NCBI GenBank assembly: GCA_018822545.1
Contig: JAHJKA010000033.1
Location: forward strand, 1 to 64,000
Reading direction: 5' to 3'
Origin: Pseudomonadota bacterium
GTDB lineage: Bacteria; Desulfobacterota; Desulfobulbia; Desulfobulbales; SURF-16
DNA length: 64,000 nt
A program made the position numbers and the translations under genes. Below the pieces are notes generated by a model. That model had not been told where the DNA came from, did not search any database, and saw only the letters and a program-made list of their open reading frames with translations. Below are positions 52,858 through 61,265 of this stretch, one piece after another (positions within the stretch are counted from its first letter, which is position 1; every line of letters begins with the position of its first letter).

Positions 52858-54087
52858 ATGGGCGCGGAAGAGATTAAAGAAAATATCTATTGGGTGGGTG
52901 CAATTGACTGGAATATCCGTGATTTTCATGGCTATTCTACCTATAAAGGCACGACGTATAATTCTTATCTTATCAAGGATGAAAAGATTTGCCTCTTTGA
53001 TACGGTGAAGTCGGATTTTAAAAATGAGATGCTCTATCATATCCGTCAGCTCATTGATCCTGAGCAGATCGATTATATTGTTGTCAATCATGTTGAGCTC
53101 GATCACTCCGGCTATCTGCCGGAAATGATTGCGCTCTGCAAGCCGGAAAAGGTGTTCTGTTCACCCATGGGCCTGAAAGCCATCGAGAGCCATTTCCACC
53201 CGGTGGACTGGCCGCTGGAGGTGGTCAAATCGGGGGACTCCATTTCCCTGGGCGCAAAGACCGTGCAGTTTCTGGAAACCAAGATGTTGCACTGGCCCGA
53301 TTCCATGTTCTCCTATATCCCCGAGGATAAGCTGCTTATTTCCTCAGATGCCTTTGGTCAGCATCTTGCCTCCACCGAGCGCTATGCCGATGAGCTGCCT
53401 GAAGGGGCGGCCTTGCTTGATGCTGAGAAGTATTACGCCAATATCCTCATGCTCTTTTCGCCCAATGTCCAGAAGCTGCTGGCCAAGGTGGCCGAGATGG
53501 GGCTTGATATCGACATGATCGCCCCTGATCACGGCGTGATCTGGCGCGATCCTGCCCTCGTTTTGGCGGCCTATGACCGTTGGAGTCAACATATTGCCGA
53601 CCGCAAGGCCGTGATCATCTATGATTCCATGTGGCATTCCACCGAGAAGATGGCCAAGAATATCAGCGCTGGGCTGCGCAGTGTCGGGGTGCATGCCCGG
53701 GTGCTGAGCGCCAAGGTTAATCATCGCAGCGATATCATTGTTGAGGTGGCCAGTGCCAAGGCAGTCATTGTCGGTTCGCCAACTTTAAATAACGGCATTA
53801 TGCCCACCATGGCCGATGTGCTTACCTATATGAAGGGTCTGCGGCCCCGCAAAAAGATCGGCGCGGCCTTTGGTTCCTTTGGCTGGTCCGGCGAGTCGGT
53901 GAATATCCTTACCGGCTTTCTTGAAGACATGCATTGTGAGGTCATTGAGCCGGGAGTGAAGGTTAAGAATGTCCCTGATCACGCTGCCCTGCAGGAATGC
54001 TTTGATCTCGGGGTCAGGGTGGGTATGGCAGTGAACGCCTCCATGGAAGCTGAGGGCACTAGTGCTGCCAGGGTTGCTGAGGATTAA
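52858..54087 (+). CDS. FprA/ROO-type flavodiiron protein
   Basis: A 409-aa cytoplasmic A-type flavoprotein (rubredoxin:oxygen oxidoreductase), reducing O2 to water and/or NO to N2O. The MBL-fold half has the diiron motif VVNHVELDHSGYLPE (HxExDH) and further ligands in MLHWPDSM, SSDAFGQH and APDHGVIW. The flavodoxin half (about 250-395) has VIIYDSMWHSTEKMA for FMN. There is no rubredoxin domain fused. GGAGGTGAGAG precedes ATG 52858. It follows the dfx-ftnA unit with its own upstream region. Confidence 0.95.
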   Translation: MGAEEIKENIYWVGAIDWNIRDFHGYSTYKGTTYNSYLIKDEKICLFDTVKSDFKNEMLYHIRQLIDPEQIDYIVVNHVELDHSGYLPEMIALCKPEKVFCSPMGLKAIESHFHPVDWPLEVVKSGDSISLGAKTVQFLETKMLHWPDSMFSYIPEDKLLISSDAFGQHLASTERYADELPEGAALLDAEKYYANILMLFSPNVQKLLAKVAEMGLDIDMIAPDHGVIWRDPALVLAAYDRWSQHIADRKAVIIYDSMWHSTEKMAKNISAGLRSVGVHARVLSAKVNHRSDIIVEVASAKAVIVGSPTLNNGIMPTMADVLTYMKGLRPRKKIGAAFGSFGWSGESVNILTGFLEDMHCEVIEPGVKVKNVPDHAALQECFDLGVRVGMAVNASMEAEGTSAARVAED

Positions 54088-54127
54088 GGCAACCTGTTTT
54101 TCTGAATCTTCGCACCAGACAATTTTT

Positions 54128-54159
54128 AAAAAAGACGGATTGTATATCCGTCTTTTTTA
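54128..54159 (+). terminator. Rho-independent terminator after the flavodiiron gene
   Basis: The stem AAAAAAGACGGAT / ATCCGTCTTTTTT with a 5-nt loop includes the T-run. Confidence 0.93.
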
Positions 54160-54173
54160 TTGCCCTTTACTTG

Positions 54174-54200
54174 TTAGTAATTATTATTAGTTGATAATAT
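54174..54200. promoter_or_regulatory. Second copy of the PerR/Fur-like element
   Basis: TTAGTAATTATTAT (54174-54187) is identical to 51229-51242 and continues TAGTTGATAATATAAA. It lies about 30 bp upstream of the DVU0298-like gene, at promoter distance. Confidence 0.55.
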
Positions 54201-54215
54201 AAAAAGAGGGTGATG

Positions 54216-54899
54216 ATGAAAGAACGTCAGATTAAAAAGATTCTGCCGGGCGTCTTAGTGCAGGAAGATTTCAACCAGGCCTTGGCTGAGATTCGCTCCT
54301 GGCCGCCCAAATTTACCATCTCGCCGCTGCTTTCCTGTATTTATCAGGTGGATGAGGTGGTCAAGTGGCGGGCCGTACTGGCTCTGGGGGAGGTGGTGAA
54401 TAACCTGGCCCAGGAAGATATGGAGCAGGCCCGGGTTGTTATGCGCCGCATCATGTGGAGCCTCAATGAGGAGTCAGGCGGTATCGGCTGGGGCATGCCC
54501 GAGGCCATGGGCGAGATCATGGCCCGGAACCGGGCCCTGGCCGACGAGTACGGCCATATCCTTATCTCCTATATGCGCGAAGAATGCTATCTTGAGCTCC
54601 CCCCCCTCCAGCGTGGCCTGATGTGGGCCCTGGGCCGGTTGGCCGAGGTCTATCCGGAAAAGCTCCTTGCCTTTGACGCCGATGGTTATATGGAACTCTA
54701 TCTCGAGTCTGCCGATCCTGAGGTGCGGGCTCTGGCCAGCCGCAATTTCGGCATCTTGAAGACCAAAGAGGCGGCCCACTGGATCAAACAATTTTACGTG
54801 AGCACGAAGTCAGTGCGGCTCTTTAAGGACGGCGCCTTTGTCGACACCACCGTTGGCGATCTGGCCCGCGAGGCGGTGGCGAGGATTGAGGGCGTTTAG
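54216..54899 (+). CDS. DVU0298-like helical-repeat protein
   Basis: A protein of about 227 aa that I place in the DVU0298 family (HEAT-like helices), known from sulfate reducers, function unknown. Typical segments are VLVQEDFNQALAEIRSWPP, VVKWRAVLALGEVV, GGIGWGMPEAMGEIMA and RGLMWALGRLAEVYP. Candidate starts are GTG 54210, ATG 54213 and ATG 54216; AAGAGGG favours 54216. The promoter shares a 14-bp element with the Fur-type gene, suggesting it belongs to that stress regulon. Confidence 0.8.
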   Translation: MKERQIKKILPGVLVQEDFNQALAEIRSWPPKFTISPLLSCIYQVDEVVKWRAVLALGEVVNNLAQEDMEQARVVMRRIMWSLNEESGGIGWGMPEAMGEIMARNRALADEYGHILISYMREECYLELPPLQRGLMWALGRLAEVYPEKLLAFDADGYMELYLESADPEVRALASRNFGILKTKEAAHWIKQFYVSTKSVRLFKDGAFVDTTVGDLAREAVARIEGV

Positions 54900-54920
54900 A
54901 AGAGTTTGCGTGGATATTTA

Positions 54921-54962
54921 TAAAAGAGCGACATCGGGAGTGAATCCGGTGCCGCTCTTTTA
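54921..54962. terminator. Bidirectional terminator
   Basis: The stem AAAAGAGCG / CGCTCTTTT with inner pairs CGG/CCG lies between convergent genes (DVU0298-like and DUF3373). Confidence 0.9.
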
Positions 54963-54972
54963 TTGTCGACAG

Positions 54973-56301
54973 TTAGAAATAGAGATCAAGGCTCAGATAG
55001 AGGACGTACTCTTCGTCATCTTGGTTGTAGAATTGGTACATAGGGTCGTCGGCCAGATCGTCAAGACGTGTAGGCGTACCAACATAAGAGCCGGCAAGGG
55101 AATAGTCATACCAGTAATACTGGTAGCTGAGGCGGATAAAGAGATTTTCTATATAGTCGGCTGTGGGCTGGGGCAGAGGGGGGCTGAAGATCAGGTAGCC
55201 CTCCATGACCGAGCCACGGGTGTTGAGCTTCGCCGATGCGCCGCTTTGGGAGAAGTTGACCCAGTATTTGGAGGCGTAGTTGTACTCTAGACCTATTTTG
55301 CTGTGGAGCTCCTCAATGTCGTAACGTAGACCAGCGTAGACGGAGTACCCGTCCCTCGCCTCGGGCTCATTCCAGGAATCGCTGAGTAGACCCATGCCCA
55401 TTTCATCAATGCCGGTGGGATCGGTATGGCTCCAGGCAACATTGATAAAGAAGTTAAGCGATTCCAGCTTGTCCAGGTAGCCCAGGGAGGTGACATAGAT
55501 ATCGCCCATGTTCTGGCGATCAAGCATTCCGTTCCAATTCATGCCGTAGTCGGCAGGGTTTAAGCCAAAGTCGATCATGGCCAGTTCATAAGGGTTGGGG
55601 AAAGTTGCATCAGTGCTGAGGTTGTAGATGTTGTCAAAGACAAAGGACTGCAGAGTTACGAGGCGGTTGCCTTTGGCAAAGAGATCCCAGTTGATACCGT
55701 AGATGTCTGTGTCTTCCATAACGCCGCCACCCATCTGGATAACGTCGCTATCATCATCGTCCTCATAGCCGAGATCGAACTGGCTGCCATAGAAGAGGCG
55801 CACTGTACCGGGTAGGGTGCCTTTATAGCTCAAGGTGAACATGGCCCCATCCAGAGCTATATCCATATAATTAGCGAGGATGCCCTGAGGGGTGTCGAGT
55901 CCGCGGCGCAGATGGTCAGGAGCGCCTTCCATGCTGGGCAGGCGACCAGCCAGCAGGGAGCAGGAGCTGCCGGCGATATCGTTCCAGGATAAGAAGAGGC
56001 GATCAATCAGGTAATAATCATAACCGGAATCAAATATCTTGAAGAGGCTTCCTCGGCCGGTCAATGTTATGTCCTCAACAGGTTCAAGCTGGAGTTGCAG
56101 TCGTAATGAGCCCGTCTCAGTATTCTCGCTGTGTGATTTGGTGGTGAAAGTTCCAAGGTGGGCATCGCCGGACAACGAAAATATGGGGGTATTTGTGGTG
56201 GTATCTGAAGTGGAGTCGGTCAGGTCGGCGGCAAGGGCGAAACAGGCCCGGCCAAGGCAGAGGAGTACGGTCGCGCTCAGGGCAAGGGTGAATTTTTTCA
56301 T
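54973..56301 (-). CDS. DUF3373-type outer-membrane beta-barrel protein
   Basis: A 442-aa exported protein. A signal peptide (KKFTLALSATVLLCLGRACFALA) is followed by alternating, aromatic-rich beta strands and the C-terminal YVLYLSLDLYF, ending in phenylalanine as outer-membrane barrels do. Blocks such as SGDAHLGTFTTKS, LDRLFLSWN-like YLIDRLFLSWND and LLAGRLPSMEGAPDHLRRG fit DUF3373, often found with cytochromes in Desulfobacterota. A porin-like role is probable. ATG 56301; an upstream frame to 56370 is unlikely. The stretch 56371-56674 contains no gene I can support. Confidence 0.85.
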   Translation of the reverse strand: MKKFTLALSATVLLCLGRACFALAADLTDSTSDTTTNTPIFSLSGDAHLGTFTTKSHSENTETGSLRLQLQLEPVEDITLTGRGSLFKIFDSGYDYYLIDRLFLSWNDIAGSSCSLLAGRLPSMEGAPDHLRRGLDTPQGILANYMDIALDGAMFTLSYKGTLPGTVRLFYGSQFDLGYEDDDDSDVIQMGGGVMEDTDIYGINWDLFAKGNRLVTLQSFVFDNIYNLSTDATFPNPYELAMIDFGLNPADYGMNWNGMLDRQNMGDIYVTSLGYLDKLESLNFFINVAWSHTDPTGIDEMGMGLLSDSWNEPEARDGYSVYAGLRYDIEELHSKIGLEYNYASKYWVNFSQSGASAKLNTRGSVMEGYLIFSPPLPQPTADYIENLFIRLSYQYYWYDYSLAGSYVGTPTRLDDLADDPMYQFYNQDDEEYVLYLSLDLYF

Positions 56302-56674
56302 GATGCATCCATGTTGAATTTGAAAACAGAAAGGCCAGGCAAAAACGGGCGATGTGGCAAAATGTGCCACGCGACCCTAGCAAAAAGATGGGCAGGATGC
56401 AATGTTTTTTTATAGTAATTCAGGGGTGATACAGGATGTTGATTCTCGGAGGTGGAAGGGCACGTTGTCAACGTCTATCGCCACAGGGTTTGTTTCTCGT
56501 GGCCTGTGATGAGGATTTAATTTGACAAGGAGTAGCCTTTAATCATAGCGTTGAAAATGAAGGGCGAAAATTTAATTTTTGCTGATGTTAGGTAGCCTGG
56601 ATGATGGCCGATTAAAAACCAAGCACAATCAGCTTGTGGTATTTGCAAAGAAAAATCCTCGGAGGACAGTGGCT

Positions 56675-57160
56675 ATGAACATGACGGAAATCAAAGAGAA
56701 AGCAAAGAGTCTGGGTGTACAGGTCGGCAAATTGCGCAAGGATGAGGTTATCAAAGCCATCCAGACCAAGGAGGGTAACTTTCCTTGCTTTGGCACAGCC
56801 AAGGATTACTGTGTCGAGAAGCTTTGTTGTTGGCGTGATGCTTGCCTGCCCTCCAAAAAAACGACGACGGAGTGGGAGAAGAAGAAAAAGACCTACACCA
56901 AGAAAATGACGGCTGAGCTGGATGCTCTCAAAAAACAAGTGGCCAGTCTTGAGGCCAAGGCGGCCAAGATTGTGGGCAAGGGCAAAAAAGAGGCCGATGA
57001 CGATATTGCCAAGCTGAAAAAAATGATCACTGCAGTCAAGGGCAAGAGCCAGAAGGTCACGGCGGCCAGTGAAGAGGCCTGGGCCATTGCCAAGAAAGGT
57101 ATTGATGATGCCTGGGTCGATCTCAGCAAGGCCTTTAAGAAGGCGGCCAAGAAGTTCTAA
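56675..57160 (+). CDS. SAP-like domain protein with lysine-rich tail
   Basis: A 161-aa protein. The N-terminus MTEIKEKAKSLGVQVGKLRKDEVIKAIQ is a SAP/Rho-N-like helix-turn-helix for nucleic acid. A cysteine block follows (GNFPCFGTAKDYCVEKLCCWRDACL), possibly metal-binding. The rest is a lysine/alanine-rich coiled coil that resembles histone H1-like tails. It may be a DNA-associated protein in the anaerobe. GGAGGA (56661-56666) lies 8 nt before ATG 56675; earlier in-frame starts are not supported. Confidence 0.82.
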   Translation: MNMTEIKEKAKSLGVQVGKLRKDEVIKAIQTKEGNFPCFGTAKDYCVEKLCCWRDACLPSKKTTTEWEKKKKTYTKKMTAELDALKKQVASLEAKAAKIVGKGKKEADDDIAKLKKMITAVKGKSQKVTAASEEAWAIAKKGIDDAWVDLSKAFKKAAKKF

Positions 57161-57208
57161 TCAACCTGGTGGTTGTGTGCCGGGTATAGGTGTTGATGCC
57201 CTGGGAGC

Positions 57209-57252
57209 AAAAAAAATCCCCCTGCCTGAATTTTAGGTAGGGGGATTTTTTT
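57209..57252. terminator. Bidirectional terminator
   Basis: The stem AAAAAAATCCCCCTGCCT / AGGTAGGGGGATTTTTTT lies between convergent genes. Confidence 0.94.
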
Positions 57253-57276
57253 CGTGGAGAGGTGGAAAGGAAAAAA

Positions 57277-58023
57277 CTATTTAAGGATGTCGCCACGGGT
57301 GGAGATGACGATTTCCTTACTTGGAATATTATTGGTGGCCTGCTTCAAGGCCTCCTTGACAATCCCGCGCATACTGCCGCAGCAAGGAACTTCCATGATG
57401 GCGGTGGTTACCGAGGCAATATTAGCGGTGGCAAAGATCTCGGCAAGCTTATCCACATAGGACTGTTGATCGTCAAATTTCGGGCAGCCCATCATCACCA
57501 CCTTGCCGTTTAAGAGATCCTGATGGAAATTGGCGTAGGCAATGGGAACACAGTCAGCGGCAATAAGCAGGTCGGCTCCTTGCAGGAAAGGCGCGGTGGG
57601 TGGTACCAGGCGAATCTGCACAGGCCAGTGGGTGAGGGCGGAAGAGCCGGCCGCAGTCATGGCTTGGGGCTGATTGGCGCTTTGGCAGGGCGTCTTCGGG
57701 ATAAAGGACTGAATATTGCTGCCGGCGCAGCCACAGGCCATTTCCTGGGGGGCAGCGCTCTTAGTCTCTTTTGTCTCATTGGCCTTCAGCAGGGCCTCAA
57801 CAGCCTTTTCGTCAAAGTCGTCGCTGACCCGTTCAACAATCGTTAAGGCACCGGTGGGGCATTCTCCCAGGCAGGCGCCCAGGCCGTCGCAATATTTTTC
57901 AGCAACCAGCTTGGCCTTACCGTCCACCAGCACCAGGGCCGCTTCGGCGCAGCCGATAATACATTGGCCACAGCCGTTGCAGAGCTCTTCATCTATTTCA
58001 ATTATTTTGCGACGAACCTTCAT
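57277..58023 (-). CDS. Two-cluster ferredoxin-like protein of the hcp cluster
   Basis: A 248-aa cytoplasmic iron-sulfur protein. The N-terminus carries two clusters: CNGCGQCIIGCAEAAL is regular, and CDGLGACLGECPTGAL has irregular spacing at its first cysteines. A middle cysteine region (MACGCAGS) and a C-terminal domain follow with ADLLIAADCVPIAYANFH and VPCCGSM. It is likely the electron donor for Hcp, given its position. It overlaps the HD-domain gene by 4 bp. ATG at 58023. Confidence 0.87.
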   Translation of the reverse strand: MKVRRKIIEIDEELCNGCGQCIIGCAEAALVLVDGKAKLVAEKYCDGLGACLGECPTGALTIVERVSDDFDEKAVEALLKANETKETKSAAPQEMACGCAGSNIQSFIPKTPCQSANQPQAMTAAGSSALTHWPVQIRLVPPTAPFLQGADLLIAADCVPIAYANFHQDLLNGKVVMMGCPKFDDQQSYVDKLAEIFATANIASVTTAIMEVPCCGSMRGIVKEALKQATNNIPSKEIVISTRGDILK

Positions 58024-58763
58024 AATGTTACCTCTATGTGAAAAACTTCCCGGGCCAGCTTCTGGCCAGCCTCGGTGAGAAATGATTTATTAATGATGGT
58101 GGCTAATTTGTCAACACTCCGCCCCCCTGCAGGTTGCTCCTCCTGAAGATTGACGATGAGATCGGCATCATAAAGGACCTTGAAATTTGTTGTTTCTTCA
58201 GTGCGTGGATGATGGTGATGGGCGATAATATCACAAATTTCATTAATCATCTCCTCTTCCACGCCAAGATCAGTCAAAATTTTTCGGGCCACGGGTGGGC
58301 CTTCCTGGTGTTGGTATTTGGCAGAGCTTGACTGATATGTGCGCTCAGCCTCCTTGATGCCGATATCGTGGAGATAGCCGCAGGCCATAATTATTGCCGG
58401 ATCACCCTGCTCATACTTATTAATCTGCTCGGCATAATCAGCCACCTTTTTGGCATGGCTGATCCGCCTGTTGTCGGTACCAAAATACTCCTCCATGGCG
58501 GTTAATACCCTGTCTTTCAAGGACAGCTGACCTTTTTTGAACTGCAGGCCTTCCGGTAAGGAGCCAAGGCATTGCTCGGCATGGGGACAGTATTCAGCGC
58601 AACCGAAATTGATCTGCGGGTTCAGCATTCGGTAACCGCACTTGGGACAGGGCCGGGTGGAATCATCCTTGAAAAATTCAAGGATAGTTGCGCACTTTGG
58701 GCATTTGGCCTCAAAGATATTATTTCCTGACCAGTAACGGCTATCTTGTCCAGGGCATTTCAT
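58020..58763 (-). CDS. HD-domain phosphohydrolase with zinc-ribbon N-terminus
   Basis: A 247-aa protein. The N-terminus has zinc-ribbon cysteines (KCPKCATILEF, RPCPKCGYRM) and a cysteine pair in FGCAEYCPHAEQCLG. The HD domain has RISHAKKVADYAEQI, GYLHDIGIKEAER and DIIAHHHHPR, followed by DADLIVNL, so the metal residues are present. It would cleave a nucleotide or second messenger, but the substrate is unknown. It lies between hcp and the ferredoxin gene. Confidence 0.87.
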   Translation of the reverse strand: MKCPGQDSRYWSGNNIFEAKCPKCATILEFFKDDSTRPCPKCGYRMLNPQINFGCAEYCPHAEQCLGSLPEGLQFKKGQLSLKDRVLTAMEEYFGTDNRRISHAKKVADYAEQINKYEQGDPAIIMACGYLHDIGIKEAERTYQSSSAKYQHQEGPPVARKILTDLGVEEEMINEICDIIAHHHHPRTEETTNFKVLYDADLIVNLQEEQPAGGRSVDKLATIINKSFLTEAGQKLAREVFHIEVTL

Positions 58764-58782
58764 GGTTAAAACTCCAGAAGGA

Positions 58783-58885
58783 AGAAGTTGAGAAGTTGAG
58801 AAGTAAGAACAAAGAAGAAAGAGTTAACCGGTACCATGCAGGTTCCGAAATTCTTAGTTCGCAAATTCTCGACTTCTCAACTTCT
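58783..58885. repeat. Inverted repeat between hcp and the HD gene
   Basis: AGAAGTTGAGAAGT (58783-58796) pairs exactly with ACTTCTCAACTTCT (58872-58885). The motif TTGAGAAGT is repeated in tandem on the left side. It is part of the 129-bp gap after hcp, so it may limit read-through or mark a small repeat element. Confidence 0.75.
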
Positions 58886-58892
58886 GTTTCTA

Positions 58893-60497
58893 CTATCCCA
58901 AAATTGCCTTCAAATCAGCATCCGGGGTGGTGATGGGCATGATGTTAAAATTTTCCACCAGGACGTTAAGGACGTTGGGGGTAATAAAGGCCGGCAGACT
59001 GGGTCCGAGGCGGATATCCTTGATTCCTAAATGCAGCAGGGTCAAGAGGATGGCCACAGCCTTCTGCTCGTACCAGGAAAGGATCATGGACAGAGGCAGA
59101 TCGTTTACGCCGCATTCAAAGGCACCGGCCAGGGCCACTGCGATCTGGATGGCAGAATAGGCATCGTTACACTGACCGATATCCAGCAGGCGTGGAATGC
59201 CGCCGATATCGCCGAGCTGCTTGTCAAAGAAGCGGAACTTGCCGCAGGCCAGGGTGAGCACCATGCAGTCTGCCGGAATCTTGTCCACCAGCTCGCTGTA
59301 GTAGTTACGACCCGGCTTGGCGCCGTCGCAGCCACCCACCAGGAAGAAGTGGCGGATGTCTTTATTTTTGACGGCCTCAATGACCTGGCCGGCAACACCG
59401 AGTACCGCATTTCTTGCAAAACCAACCATGACGGAGCCCTTGTCGGTATCAGCACTAAAACCAGGCATCGCCAGGGCCTTGTTGATGGCCGGGGTGAAGT
59501 TTTTGTCGCCAAGATGAGCTACACCGGGCCAACCAACCAGACCAGAGGTGAAGATACTGTCCATATACGCCTTAGGATCCTGGATGCAGTTGGTGGTCAT
59601 GATCACCGCACCGGGAAAATCGGCAAATTCTTTCTTCTGATTCTGCCAGGCTGTGCCGTAATGACCATGGAAATGGCCATATTTTTTGAGCTCAGGATAG
59701 CCGTGGCAGGGCAGCATCTCACCGTGGGTGTAGATATTGATGCCTTTACCCTCGGTTTGCTTAAGGATCAGTTCCAGGTCTTGCAGATCATGTCCGGATA
59801 CCAGGATGGCCTTGCCTTTTTTTGCACCCAGGGGAACTGATGTTGGCACTGGATGGCCGAATTTGCCGGTGTTGCCAGCATCAAGCAGTTCCATGGCCTT
59901 CAGGTTTGCCTCGCCGCATTCAAGCGCCAGGCTCACCAGCTCGCCGACTTCAAGATCAGTGCGGAGGATGGTGGTCATGGCCTTGTCAATATAGGCATAG
60001 ACAGCATCGTCTTCTTTGCCAAGGATGCGGGCGTGGTCAGCATAGGCCGCTACACCCTTAAGGCCAAAGAGGGTGATATGTTTCAAGGAACGGATATCTT
60101 CGTCCTCATCGGTCTTAAGGCCTACTTTCTTGCCCTGCTCAACAAGTCCGGCAATATCCTTGGCCGGGGTGAAGGTCGCTGCCGGGGCGGTGAAACTGGC
60201 GCCGGACTTGACCTTCATCTTCTCACGCAGCTCAACGGCCTTGGTGATCATGTTGGCAAAGCGTTTCGGGTCGAAGTTAACATTGGTCAGGGTGGAGAAA
60301 ATTGCCTCGCAGATAAAGAGTGAGGTTGCTGGATCAGTGAAGCCCTTCTTGCGGGCCGCATCGCTGTAAAGGCAAAGGCCCTGGGTTGCATGGATGAGCA
60401 GATCCTGGAGATCGGCAACCTCTTCGTTTTTCCCACAGACGCCCACGGTGGTGCAGGCAACGCCCTTGGCTGTTTGTTCGCATTGTTGACAGAACAT
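58893..60497 (-). CDS. hcp: Hybrid-cluster protein, class I (hydroxylamine reductase)
   Basis: A 534-aa enzyme with a cubane and a hybrid Fe-S-O cluster that acts as NO reductase and/or hydroxylamine reductase. The N-terminal cysteines C3, C6, C15 and C21 (FCQQCEQTAKGVACTTVGVCG) have CX2CX8CX5C spacing, which indicates class I of strict anaerobes. Downstream ligand motifs include LVSGHDLQDLELIL, TNCIQDPKAY and CGKFRFFDKQ. The length is normal. A TTGACC/GGTCAA palindrome lies 84 bp upstream. ATG at 60497 with AGGAGGA before it. Confidence 0.97.
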   Translation of the reverse strand: MFCQQCEQTAKGVACTTVGVCGKNEEVADLQDLLIHATQGLCLYSDAARKKGFTDPATSLFICEAIFSTLTNVNFDPKRFANMITKAVELREKMKVKSGASFTAPAATFTPAKDIAGLVEQGKKVGLKTDEDEDIRSLKHITLFGLKGVAAYADHARILGKEDDAVYAYIDKAMTTILRTDLEVGELVSLALECGEANLKAMELLDAGNTGKFGHPVPTSVPLGAKKGKAILVSGHDLQDLELILKQTEGKGINIYTHGEMLPCHGYPELKKYGHFHGHYGTAWQNQKKEFADFPGAVIMTTNCIQDPKAYMDSIFTSGLVGWPGVAHLGDKNFTPAINKALAMPGFSADTDKGSVMVGFARNAVLGVAGQVIEAVKNKDIRHFFLVGGCDGAKPGRNYYSELVDKIPADCMVLTLACGKFRFFDKQLGDIGGIPRLLDIGQCNDAYSAIQIAVALAGAFECGVNDLPLSMILSWYEQKAVAILLTLLHLGIKDIRLGPSLPAFITPNVLNVLVENFNIMPITTPDADLKAILG

Positions 60498-60580
60498 ATT
60501 GAAATCCTCCTTTGAGATTAAAAAAGCGGGTTTGGTGTCGTTTATGAAAACACAATAGCTTAACTAGCCATTGGTAGGCT

Positions 60581-60594
60581 TTGACCTAGGTCAA
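60581..60594. promoter_or_regulatory. HcpR-type palindromic operator upstream of hcp
   Basis: The perfect palindrome TTGACCTAGGTCAA matches the TTGAC-N4-GTCAA pattern of HcpR, a CRP/FNR regulator of nitrosative stress in sulfate reducers. It is 84 bp before the hcp start. The HcpR gene itself is not in the window. Confidence 0.8.
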
Positions 60595-60655
60595 TGGTTT
60601 CGTTTTTTTTAATTTTTTTGACGAGGCGAAAGAAAGCTTAAAGGCGTTGTTCTGT

Positions 60656-61126
60656 TTAATAGGGAATCTTATCCTCAAGCTCTTCCCAGAGCTGAAAGCC
60701 ATGCAAGGCCTCAGTGCGCATGATCTGGTGCATGGCTATTTGCCTTGCCGCGGGTTCCTTGGCAAATTCCTGGTAGATGAAATTGTCGGCAAAACCAATA
60801 CCCGCGGCATCGTTGCGGTCAGCAGCAAAATAGATGGCCTTAATCCCGGCCCAGTAGAGGGCAGCAAGGCACATCGGGCACGGCTCGCAGTTGACGTAGA
60901 TCGTGCAGTCTGCAAGCTGAAAATCGGTGATGGTCTGGCAGGCTGCTCGGATGGCCTGCATCTCGGCATGAGCAGTGGGATCATTATCCAGGGTTACCCG
61001 GTTCGAACCTGTGCCGATTATTTGATTGTTTTGAACAATGACGGCGCCAAAGGGACCGCCGCCCTCTGCTAGACTTTTTTCAGCCAGCGTGATGGCCTGG
61101 GTCATGAATTTCAGATGATCCGTCAA
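60656..61126 (-). CDS. Cytidine/deoxycytidylate-type nucleoside deaminase
   Basis: A 156-aa zinc hydrolase of the CDA fold. The catalytic motifs are DPTAHAEMQAIR (HAE) and NCEPCPMCLAALYWAG (PCxxC). EGGGPFGAVIV at the N-terminus and the C-terminal part resemble guanine deaminase of Gram-positive type (GuaD), so guanine may be the substrate; tRNA adenosine deaminase is less likely. ATG at 61126; it follows the hcp promoter region. Confidence 0.88.
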   Translation of the reverse strand: MTDHLKFMTQAITLAEKSLAEGGGPFGAVIVQNNQIIGTGSNRVTLDNDPTAHAEMQAIRAACQTITDFQLADCTIYVNCEPCPMCLAALYWAGIKAIYFAADRNDAAGIGFADNFIYQEFAKEPAARQIAMHQIMRTEALHGFQLWEELEDKIPY

Positions 61127-61265
61127 GGGGTTATCCTGTTTTCAAAAACAAAAGATATTGCTGCTTAAAAAAAAAATATCGTAGCATATCACTGAAAACT
61201 GTGTGGAAAAATGTTAGATTAGCGAGTAGTTTTTTGACTTCTCGAATTATGGACAAGGAAACAAG

